From NCBI RefSeq assembly GCF_020882245.1, contig NC_083597.1:60614152-60678151 (forward strand): DNA of 64,000 nt, given 5' to 3'. Source of the stretch: Rhopalosiphum padi. Lineage: Eukaryota > Arthropoda > Insecta > Hemiptera > Aphididae. Below the pieces are notes generated by a model, which searched no databases, was not told where the DNA came from, and saw only the letters and a program-made list of their open reading frames with translations. How positions within the stretch are numbered: the stretch's first letter is position 1; each line of letters begins with the position of its first letter. The translations under genes were made by a program, and so were the position numbers. Positions 48,801 to 61,211 of this stretch are shown here, in pieces.

Positions 48801-51800
48801 GCGTGAGTCACGGCAACATAACTCATGGAGCAAATTAGACAGTATACAAGTATACAACTACTCTCGTGGAACTATAAATGTTGAACGCGTCATTTTGCAG
48901 TATCGCCAACACGACTAAACGATGACACGGTATATACATATCACAGAAGTTGTAACACTTGTATGTAGTATTTAAAATTTTAAATAAATGGTATATCGTA
49001 TTACTATTTAGTAATAAAATAGTCTAAAACTCTAAATTCTAGAGTAGTAAGAGCACTAGCATTAGCGCACAACTAGGGGAGACTTAGGAAGGGCTTAGTT
49101 CCCCGCAATTTTATTTGATTATTCAAGATTTAATAATAATTTAAGCATTTTAAGCATAACATCATAGTGAGATATTTCCTATACAATATAATATGACGTA
49201 GAGAATTATTGTAACACAATTATTCAAAAGTAAATTGTAGAAACATTAAACATATATATTATAGTTTATTTTGCAATAGTAATACCTACTATAATAGTAA
49301 TAATAGTTAATCATAGATAACAACTAAGAAATACACATTTTGTCTTTGATTAAAATGGATATAATTTTAAGTTTACTGTGGTTCTATCGTTGTATACTAT
49401 TTTTTTCTGTAATATATTAATATTAGGGAATAAAGCATTTATTTTATTACAACATTTACAACTTTCTTTTTAAATTGTATTAATTGATTTCTATTTATTT
49501 GAGCGGCCCACCGAATTTTACTCGATAACTTGCCAGACCAGTCCGGCCCTGTACATAATACATATTTATTATTTACTATTTATAATCAATGGACAATGGT
49601 AATACACAGTATAGTCAGTAATCAGTAGTCAGTACAGAGTACCTACAGACTACGGTAGTCGATAAAATTGTAACGAATTATCGATGAGAAAGGCTAAATA
49701 GATTTATTTTGTTATCGTTCACCAATGGTTTTGTTTATTACGAGTATTTATAAAATTATAACATAATATTTGGTTTTCGGGGCTATGCCATAGCCACTAT
49801 GGGTATTAACTATTAAGGCATTAAGCATATTAAGCGCAAATAAAGATGCCTCCTTACTTTTACAAGACCGGTGCCCAAGGGCAATTGCCTCCTTTGCCCC
49901 CCCCTCTTAACACAGCTCTGCCCAAAACAGTGATACCAAAGTTTATATATTTTTAAATAGGTATGTATAAAAAAATTTATATATTTTTGATACTGGTTTA
50001 GACGGTTTAGTTGACGCGCACTACTTCATCACTCGTATGTTCGGTATTATAAAATATATAATGTATATAATGTATATACTGCAGATAAAAAAAGATACGA
50101 AATTATATACGTTATGTATTCGTGTGAAATTCCCTAATTAGATATTTGAAGAAGAAGAATAATGTTTGGTAAAATTTGCATAGTAAAATAAAATGAATGA
50201 TATAAGATAAGTACCTATCAGCGGCGGGTGCCTCAGTCATTCAGTCAACTTCTTCTTCTTTGGGGTTTGTCGGCCATTAAAACCATTCCGTAATACACAT
50301 CGAATTCTCTAGCCTTCCCTATCCACGAAGCTCGTACTTTCAAATCGGGTCCTCCATTCCGTGTCGTTATCGATAATTCACTCAGAGAACTTCCAAGATT
50401 CTTATTTGTCAGAGTTTATGTAGGCAAGTAAATTATAAACGGCCGTGATCCATTTAAAGAAATTCTGAAGGAGTGAAGAACATAGCAATTTTGGCCACCT
50501 GCATAATTTTTTATTATTTTTTGCATATTATTATATTATTAATATTAATCTATTTTTATTTTGATATATTATATATGTATAAATGTATAATAATAAATAA
50601 TTAATAAATGTTTAATAAATAACTATAGTACATTTTTTTTTTTTAATTATTGATTATTGATTATAACATCGAAAACACAAGACACGAGAGATGTAATAAG
50701 TGACGGGCGTCAACTAAAGTGGCGGAGGTTAACTAGACCATTACCATATTTTTTAATTATTCAAAATATATACATTTGGTTACGAAAGTATTCAACAAAT
50801 AGAATACCTGGGTAGTTGGATTATTGATCTAAATTTTTAATTAGAAAATTAAAACTTATTTCTAATGAAATATTGTATGACATACCTAAACCTATAGTAT
50901 AGCAAAAGATAAAATTTTGATTTTTTTATCGTGGTTTTTTCTTGGTTTCTTTTCCTTGTTTTTTTCCGTAATTTGAGTAACCGGTTGCTTCGCCCAGAGA
51001 CGTTGGGTTTTGAAAATGTCATGGGGGGCTCACTATTTTATAAACACGTGTACAGTTTTACCTAAATAATTACAAAAACATTACTAATCGTTAAACAATT
51101 ACTAAAATATAGTTATTTTTTGTTTTGTATGTTATAACATTTTAATACTATTAGCAATTTCAATTAAATCATAAAAAAACTCAAAACAAAAATTTAAAAA
51201 TGCCAATTTAATTTTGAAAGTTACATGTTTTATATTATAGAAAATGTATTTTTCCGCACTTTACAATTATTAATAAAGTAGCAACACTTTCTAAATAGTA
51301 AATTTATTTCCTATTGTCACGGTGAACATGAAGAATGGAAATATCATTTAATCGTGTTTGTTTCATATAGTATTCCTTATGTATATCTTAAGCAGTGCTT
51401 GAATTGGGAGAGGACGTGGGGGGACGGAGTCCGCCTTCTTTTTTCTTTTTTTCTGTAGCGTACCCCTTTTATTTATTTAAACGGAACGCTGGAAACCGCA
51501 ACATTTGATGTAGTGAATTTGTAAATTATTATTTTTTTCTGATGCAAAATATACCTATAACGGCTATAACCTATTAGAGCCATAATAATTGTATATTTGT
51601 ATCGACTATGAAAAAAAGAAAAATTAGTTAATAATAATGGGTGATTAATATAATCAATCGTTAGACTGCGGCGTCCTCACCTAGACCTTTTTTCTATGCG
51701 ACCGCTGCGATCCTAGATATTTTGAACGTAACTATTTTTCACTTTTATTAAAATAATATATAAAAGAAGATGTCAATATGTCAAATCTATGAGTGTTTTT

Positions 51801-52020
51801 TCAACAAATTTTACACTAATTCGCTTTTAACATCGATTGGCTACAGTTGAGTTAATTGCTAATTTTTTATAGGAAATCTATATAAAAAAAAATATTCATA
51901 ACTAAGTGTTTATAAATAATAAACTTAACTAAATGAACCTGGATGTATTGTATTACTAAAAAAGATCTTGTATAATAGACAATTATTATACGTTACAATT
52001 TTACAAACACTACCAAAAAA
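48800..52020. other. SC35-cyclin L intergenic region with hAT remnants
   Basis: Fragments include GCCAGACCAGTCCGGCCCTG ending near 49552 (a hAT right end), a GGTGCCCAAGGGCAATTGCC block at about 49870-49890 and a CAGTGCTTGAATTGGG left-end-like word near 51394. Partners were not found for these. The rest is AT-rich. Confidence 0.45.
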
Positions 52021-52029
52021 ATAAATTAA

Positions 52030-52950
52030 CGTTTTCATAATGTGTACAATGTTTCGAACAGATTCGTATGTCATTCAACGACGTCACAGCCACCGAATAA
52101 TCGGATCAGAATCGAATCGCACGCGTTGTCAGATCATTACAGCGGCACACGAGACGGGCAGCTCAAACGAGAGCGATACACCCGTAACGCGGAACTCTGA
52201 CGAGTCACTGGAACTGTGCCATCTGCTCACTAGATCTGACGTACGCGCGAATCGTCATTTCTGCGGAACGCAACCAGCCGTAGCCCTGCGCATGTCGTCA
52301 ATGACGATATGCACAGGGAAACAAGGTTTTACAAATATAAGTCCTGTTTGGAAAACATACTTGAACACTTACGAATAACGTATTCCTAAGAGTGACTGTT
52401 TATCGCATAATACGGGAACAAAAAAAAAAAAATGAAATATGAAAAATATGTACTAACGCAAATATTTAATACAGATGTAACGATCAGTGTTCGCGCAAAC
52501 GCAATACACCAAACACTGCTCAAAAGGTGTCAGACTTATATAAGCCGCGGAACAGGGCCGAGGTCGAATGCTGTTTGTGCATACCAGAACTTGAGCTTAG
52601 GAAATGTTGAAATGTTTGAAATTGCGAATAATAGATATGAATAAAATTTTATACTATTACTATTTAATAATGCGAGTAAAGGCGGCAGTATAATGTGCTG
52701 GCAACATAATATACTAAAAGTCAAAAAATAAAGACACTAAATGCCTTTCCTAGTCGCGCAAGTCTGCCCGGGGTGGGTCTTGCTACGACGGAGGAAAGAC
52801 AGTGACTGTGAATGCTGGTCTTTTGCAGGGCCTTTTATACCCGATTCATTAGCGATAACACAGGACTGATATCGTGTTCTGTGACAGATAACAAGAAACC
52901 GTAGAAACCCCAATAGTGCAATCGCCGATAAACGCACAATTTAAATAAAA
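52030..52950. other. Unexplained GC-rich island with facing TATA boxes
   Basis: The island is GC- and CpG-rich in an AT-rich setting. On the + strand TATATAAG occurs at 52537-52544, followed by GCCGCGG. On the - strand TATAAAAGGCCC occurs (TATA at 52832-52839) and an initiator-like TTCACAGTCACT lies about 30 bases downstream. The two would fire toward each other. A 112-codon frame from a true ATG at 52040 to 52378 has balanced composition but no recognised domain. A frame on the - strand at 52737-52937 looks like a signal peptide but has no ATG. Options are a solo LTR, a viral insertion, or a promoter/enhancer. Confidence 0.4.
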
Positions 52951-55180
52951 GTTATTATGAGAAAAAAATAATTATAATAATAATAAAAATAGTAATATTA
53001 ATAATAATAATAAGATTAGGAATAAGAATAATAGAAAGAAAAAGAAGAATCTAGAACCTTATCCGTGAATATACCGAACGGAAAAATACCCCCTCTCGGT
53101 CAAAAAATTAAAAGTTAAAATATTAAACAATTATTTATTATGTACAAACTTTTCACGGGATCTTAAGACTTTTCCAGAGTTTTTTTCAACACGTTCTTTT
53201 CGTATTCGCGTACCTAGTTTGCGTATTTTGAAACCGTGCGTATATACGATTTTTTCGCCGTACGACCGCCGACAACAGTCCCCCCGACGTTTTTCTTCAT
53301 TCTTTTTATTTTCGCACATAGGATCGCGGACGCCGATCAATGTACGTGATATTTATTCTATTGTTATTGCTTTAATGTACACGTATATAATATACGTTTG
53401 ATTCGAAGCCCATTTGTCAATGTACAATACTGTTTTTGTTTTTTATTCATTAAATTGCATTATATATTTATATTATTTTTGTTGTTCTCGGTAGCTAAAT
53501 TTGTACGTCATACTTATATCTTCAATCATAAAATCGTTTCTCGACGACGTTTGTGTCTCACGACTCACAATACAATGTCTATATACATGGGTGTATTGGT
53601 GTATATATATTATAGGTAATAAATAATAATACATGATAAGTTTTTTGTAGGTGTATTGATGGAGTTATTATAATAACATGTTATATATCTTTATAAATCG
53701 TAATTTAAATTATAATATCGTTGGATGATGTGTAATAAATAAATAAGTGTTTTTTTATAATAAGTTGTTAATAATGTTTTTTTTTTTAAATATTTTTATA
53801 TAATAAATGTAATAATTTTTGGGGATTATGGGTGGCTACTGGCTGAAGGTTATGTGGTGGGCTTTGCTTCGCACAGTAATGTGATATTGAATTTTGTGTT
53901 CATCCAACATCCACTGAGTCCCCCTTCTAGTTTTTTTCCAAATCAGCACTGGTCTTAAGTCTGCAAAGGGAAAATTTATTATGAATAAAATTAGTATTTT
54001 GAGGGCATTTTACAATTTGAGAATCGTGGGGAGCTGAGCTCCACCTTATCAAGCTCATTGGGGACTGCAGCCCCCGAGCCACCTTGTACTCGGCGCCTTT
54101 GGCTTCACCAGGGTTTTGAATTATTATTATTTATTATTATCATCATGTATTATCTATGTCATGTAAATCCTAAATGTTTCTAAATTTATTATCTAAGTCC
54201 AAATTTTATGCTCTTCTGCTTCCTTGGCTCAATATCAAAATATTAAATGTACCTTATTAAAGAGTGCGAGTGCAAATAGTTTACTATTGGCTATTGAGGG
54301 CTATATACGAATATACCTACGTTCCATCCATATGACATGGCGTCTCAAATAGTCAAATGTGTGAACAAAAGGTAGGTTAAGACATTGTTAGTAATCGGAA
54401 TAAAAATCCAAGGAACAAAATATCGCGTTTTCTAATATTTTAACAATATAGTATATACTGTATAACTGTATAAGATATAAAAACTTCAAATTGATAAATT
54501 TTAATTTTTAGAATATGTATTATCGTGACATTGTATTTATATAAGATATATTTTGTTTTATTTAAACCTATATATGTATTTAATTAATTATAAATAATTT
54601 TGTAATTAGCATTTAAAAAATTGAAGTGTAGATCTTTTTTCTGAGGTTCTTCGCCGGGGTTTTTATTCCGGGGATTCAACATTGTTATACCTCAGAACAA
54701 TATTATAGTTTTACTACAAAGGCACAGAATAATAAATAATAATATTATTAACAAAATTAATGAATTTAATCTATTCTAACCATAGAGTACTCTATGATTC
54801 TAACAAGGATATTTTATTATGTATATTCATAGACCTTATACCACCTAAACGGTGTATGAGTTTATGGCATTTTTATTTGGAAACTCTGACTAAAGCTTGA
54901 TAACACAGTGATAACACGATCTCAGATAAATGCACAGATGTAGAAAAATAATAAACAGCTTTATCAATTTATCATGTTATTATTTATTTTAATATTTTAT
55001 TTCTTAGTTCTTAAAACCAACGAATTAAAATATACTTAAGCAATAAGCTAAACTATATTTTATTTTTATTAACCGTTATAGACAAATTGTTACACGATTG
55101 TTCTATAATTATGATTTAACCGAAGTATAACTGTACGCAAATATCGTTGTTCTAGACGTAATTCGTGTTTGTATAATTAT
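52950..55180. other. Intergenic region upstream of cyclin L
   Basis: CpG-containing sequence at about 53150-53340 and a GC-richer repeat-like block at 53820-54120 are the only departures from AT-rich DNA. No gene is supported. Confidence 0.45.
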
Positions 55181-55267
55181 ATAAATTATTGTATTAGGTT
55201 GTTTATTTTTCTAAATAGCGTGTAGATCGTTAACGACGAAATCACAACTTCTACAGGCGCGTGGGTG
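55140..55267 (+). promoter_or_regulatory. CycL: Cyclin L 5' leader
   Basis: The start ATG at 55268 is the first of several in-frame ATGs (also at codons 4 and 7). CTTCTACAG at about 55249-55257 resembles an acceptor, so a non-coding upstream exon is possible. No TATA box stands out. Confidence 0.35.
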
Positions 55268-58200
55268 ATGTGCAAAATGGAAACAATGACAATGACATGT
55301 ACCGACATGACACATGACAGCCATTTATTGAAGCAACCGACTAAAGTGCTGTTGACTCTAAGTAACGTACTTTTGCCTAAGGAAAAGCTCACATCCACAC
55401 CGTCTATGATCGACGGGTTAGATTTTGAAACCGAAGTCGACCTAAGGATCGTTGGCTGTGAGTGGATTCAGACCGCTGGTATGCTGCTCAAACTTCCCCA
55501 GGTGAAATTTTTAGTTTATAAATTTCATCATGCCTACATAGGAAGTGTTGTATATTTGTAATGATGGATGACAGCTGGTGTGGTTTAATGTATGACGTGT
55601 GCTTAACTCCGTTTATTTACTTACACATAATATATACATATCTTTGATATACATATTCAGAAATCATTGAGGGCTCAGCTTTTAGCCCCCTCCCAAAAGT
55701 AGGTGTTGCAAACAACCTTAAAAACTATTAAATATATAATTATTAATTTTCCATTGTGACTTTGAGATATTGCTAATTTTAATTGTTGATGATAGAAAAT
55801 AAATTCTTCATTATCAATTATAATGGTGACAACATTTTCAACAAATTTACGTGCAAGTAACTGCCTATTATTATTTAATGATGAATTATTAAGTACATAT
55901 AAAGTACACATGAAAAATCACTATTAATCATCACAATATTTGTTTATATTTTTGCTTTAGGACTATAATACATTCCTAAAAATAACATAGGTACTATTCT
56001 CGATTATCCTCGAGCAGACTATCCGTGTTGTAGATTATCCATTGTCTTCTACGGAATCATCTACATACCTATAGGTATAAAAAAAAAATATAATATATCT
56101 TTACATTATACATCATTATCGGTTTAATTGGGTTGTGAATTGTGTTAGCCGATTACTCGATAACTACTCAAAATACAATGGCGCTTGTTTAATACATATT
56201 AATACTTTTTGGTAAATGTTAATACGTTTAATGAAAAAAAAAAGTGCATCCCGTATCATTGGAGATACATTATTCTATGTTAAAACATATTAACCAAAAT
56301 ATTACAATTTTGGTTATTAAATTTAAATTTCCAATTTATTTTTTATTATACAATTTAAAATATTTTCTATCTGCAAAATTTACTTATCCGTGGATGCCCT
56401 GCCATCCTATTTCGCGTATAATCGAAAATACACTGTAATTGTTATTGGGCCTAAATGCATAACTTTGGATGCTATTTTTGTGATAAAATATGATAAAATA
56501 ATATTGGAATGTAATTCTGAATAATTGACTCATTAGTTGAATTTTAATTTGGTAGTTGTTTGAAATTAACACATACAATTATTTAATAAACCTATAAAAA
56601 CCAATTATTTTACATACCTACTAACCAATTATTTTTTATTAAGGTTTTTTCTTGTATATTCATAGTTTAATTTTTGGCATCCATTAAATTAGTACCAAAA
56701 ACCGTTGTTTAAACAAGTAAAAAGTGTGAAAATTAAAGATCTTTAAAAAATTATCTTATTCTGTTTTGTTTATTTATGTGTTATTATGAAATTTTAATAA
56801 TGAAATATGCTATCATAATTGTAAATAATAATATAAATATGATTATTATTTACTCTTATTTGAAAGTCTTGTAATGGTGTATAACAAAATATAATATAAC
56901 TAATGGTTAGCTGGTGAGGAAGAGGAATTATACATTTTATATGGTGCAGTAGTAGCCTATAGGGTGCTAACGAAATACATATTACCTTTTATATTATTGA
57001 TTTTGGTTCACAACTTTTTTAAATTGAACTATATTTTAATTTTTTTTTAATTGTTCTCAACATTATCTCCTATGTGTGCACTTAATCAAGGAATTGTTAT
57101 TTACATTATTTGTAATATGATTTTTATTATTTAGGTTGCAATGGCAACTGGACAAGTGTTGTTTCAACGATTTTACTATACTAAATCTTTTGTTCGCTAT
57201 CCAATGGAAATAACTGCAATGGCATGCACATGTTTAGCCTCTAAAGTTGAGGAATCACCGCGACGTATTCGTGATGTTATTAATGTTTATCATCATATCC
57301 GTCAAGTTTTAAATCAAAAGTAAGTTTAAGTTATTTTATTTTTATACTATTATTATATATTTTATTTGAACTATGTTTTAATATTTTTAATCACAACTGA
57401 CTAATCTGTTAGCGTATGCTTCCATCACAAATTCTAGAAATCTCTAATTTTTAAGGTTTCGACATTTAAAATATACATTTCAACTTAAATCTCAAATAAT
57501 AAATATCTTTTATTTTTCAAATGTACTTATTTAACATTGGAGTTAGAGTATACGCCTTACTGTCTAATAATTAGGTTTTTAACATATTTTTTTACTAATT
57601 TTCACAAACTTGAAATATTAACTTTAATAAATTAATGCTTTCTAAGTATAATGTGATTAATTATAATTACTATTTAAGTACAAATCCTAACCCTATATTA
57701 TGGTGTATGATTAAATGTCTGAAGTCTAGAAATATTTTAAGTTCATTACTTGTTAAATCACAGTTTAAAAGATGGTGTGGGTGCTATACTCTGCAATATT
57801 TATAATTAATTTTTATTATACAATAAATAAATCATGAGTAATTTTTAAACTTAGTTTTTTAATTACTGACTGTTAAACATTATCATTGGTATCAAAATAT
57901 ATTTATATAGGTATAATCAGTAAATATATTCGATGATTTTAATTTTAAGAGCAATACAAAAATAACTAAATAAATTTATTGATTTTTTGTTAAAATATTT
58001 CAAAACTCAGTTTAAAATATCATATTTGTGTATTCTAATATATATATTTGGCGTGTATTATCTAGGATTGAATCACTCAAACTAGATGTACCCATAATAA
58101 AATTATTTTGATAGGTTAAATAAATATTCTTAAATTAATTATTCTTTCTATTTTATTAAGTATACCAGATGATTCATTTAAGTGCCTAAACCCATTATTT

Positions 58201-61167
58201 TGAAAAATGAAATTGTTTAAAAATAATTTTTTACAAATTTTCATTTCATTTTTACTGTTTTATTATTGTTATATTTTAAGTTTTTATTTTTTTGAATAAC
58301 ATTATACATTTTTAATTTTATACTCTGAAAAAAAATACTATTTGGAGTATTTAAATTTATAAAAATCAAATTTTCGGAGAAGCAATTTACTAATTAAAGT
58401 ATTCACTACTATTAAATTCTTATGTATTTAATGTTCCAAAAAAATATTTTGCGTTAGAATATGAAATTAAAAATGTGTTATTATTCTAAAACAGTGGTCG
58501 GCAATCGGCGGTCTGCGCCGCTATTTTAAACGACAAAATTTTTTTTTATTAATTTCATAATTTCAAAATTTAAGACAGTATTTATTTTTTTTCATAGTAA
58601 ATAATTTAAGAATGTAAAATTTTTATTTCTATCCGGCCTGTGAACTTTTTAATTCATGAATATGACCTGAGACTCTAAAAAGGTTGCCGACCACTGTTCT
58701 AAAAAGTAAAAGGTTAAACAATTATAATTATTAAATATTGTGCATAATAAAGTAGAATTTTCAAAAAATTCGTTTTGAATGAATTAACATCAAATTATGT
58801 AAAAGAAATATCTTTAATAAAGTTAGCATTTTTCAAAATAACGAATGTAAACACCAGTGGCGCCAAGTACGTACTTATGGTGGTGCAAATGAACCACCTA
58901 AAATTGGGGTTGGGTACCTGAGTGACTAGGTCTATATAATTTGGTAAAACTGACACTTAGTAGCTTAGTAGGCCTTAGTAGGCTTTGTGTTTTAAATATT
59001 TTCTTAAGTTTTTGAATAATGAATTTTAGGTGGGTGGGTGATATTTTGTGAGAATTGAACCACCTTTTTTAATTGAACTCGGCACCACTGGTAAACACTT
59101 ATATGAATCACCATTTTTAATACCTTATTAATATGCATTCATTTATATTATTAACCATGATATAAATATAACAGTACCCTTTATTTAGAAACTTAAGTAA
59201 ATTCTAAGATCAAACACATTAAAATCCATTTACACATTTTAAGTCTTAGAATTTAATTTAATTTTTCTTTCTTTATGTTAAGATGTTTTAAATTACTTAC
59301 ATCTTAGATGTTTAATTACTTTTAGATATCCTACAGCAGTCGCATATTGCATAATTCTTAAATTTTTTAATATTTATTTAGCTATGAATAAATGCAGAAT
59401 AACAATATATTTTCTTATAACATTATATATTTGTACAAGTTATATTTACCAAAACTATTTATTAATTTTAAAACCGTCATAGTCCTCAAATCTTCTAAAC
59501 CAGTGTTTCCCAAACTTGTTTTATTCAACATTCCTTTTATGTTCAAAAATTGTACACCGCCCCTGATTAGATTTTTTTAAGTTTCCATTTTTTGGTCTGC
59601 GTGACAATGTTATTTTAGTTGCAGTAGTTCCTAAACATTTGTCCAAAAAAGTACAAAGATTTTAAGTATGCAATGACAAATTAATTTATTGTTTATGTGT
59701 AATATTATTATGTAAATTATAAATAAAATTGATATTATCCTAATGAGATTAATGTGCTGATGTCTTTCCAAAAAACATTCTCAATACAATGTGGATTGAT
59801 AGTAATCTGCAATAATAATTATTTTTAAAATATATAATTATTAATTATATATAACATTCAATTAGTCGTGCAGCATTATGGTAATAAGACTGTTGAAGGA
59901 AAATTCAGATTTAAAAAATTAACATAGAAATAGCCATCATCCACTTTTATAATGTAATGCCCCTCAATCGATATTATAACTTCCATTGCCATCTCTTGAT
60001 AGTTTTATCGCTCAGTTTAGGAAACACTTCTAACTATATTGTCAGGGATTTATGTCTTTAATATATAAAGTTTATAAACTACTTTATTAAATTTAATTTT
60101 TATTTAAATGTATCAAAAAAATCATCTGTGTAGTCTAAAAAGCACACAATTGAGAATTTGTGAATAAATGCAAATTAAAAAAAAAAAAATGGGGGTGAGT
60201 ATGTTTAGTTGTTTAGTGAATCACTTCGTAGTCTTATAAATACTTAAAATAAAGTTACTAAAAAGTTACAATATGTTGACTTAATACTATAACGTGAACA
60301 AAAATACATTGATTTTGTTGCAATTGTTTTGTACTTATTTTTATTTGTAAATTGTCTAATGCAACAAAGTCAATGCTTATTAATGTTAATTCAATTGCAA
60401 ATATAACGCACAAAATTTATTTTATAACTTGCGTTTTCGCAGATACTTTCCACAGCTAACTGCCGGGTGAGTTACCCTCGGTTTGAATTGTGGAGAGGAA
60501 AGCGAATGTGGTGGATTCACATTGAAATTGATGGTCGTCACGTCAAGAATACTGTTGGACCTTTTAAAAATTATATTATAACATGATTTAATCAAAAATA
60601 AGCTAAGAGGTTCCCTCTAAAAAAAATTGTTAGGGTTTTTCAATATATTTATGTATATATAAACATATATATATATATATATGATTATATATTAATTTAT
60701 TATTTATCAAAACAACAGGTAAAGTATAAAATCAATGTACATAACATATTATGTGCTCTATTTAGTAATTATACTTAATCATAAAAGTTTGTACTAAACA
60801 ATTAAAGAATTTCACAGACTAAGGTAACTGTTATTTCCACAATGAGATTCAAGATAACAAATCATATTTGAATATGTTATGAACCATTTGAACATAATTA
60901 TTCTCCATCTTATAAGGTACTTCTCTTTGTAATCTTTAAAAAGAATTTTATAAAATCTAAAGTTGAAGTGAACTTAATACATGACAAATTTAAAAGTTGT
61001 TAAATTATCTAAGGGTCTGATAATTATTATGTTTAAAGATGTTAAATGTATTTTGGATTAGTATTTATGACATTTAACCTACTTATGACTTTAATATTAA
61101 GCAATCTTAATTCATATAATCAGAAACTTAATTATTTTTGAATATGTAATATTTAGTATTGTGTTTA

Positions 61168-61211
<44 letters not shown>

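Noticed and set aside
52737..52937. Signal-peptide-like frame on the - strand
   Set aside because: Its first codon is GTG, not ATG, and the - strand TATA box lies inside it, so it would not be transcribed whole.
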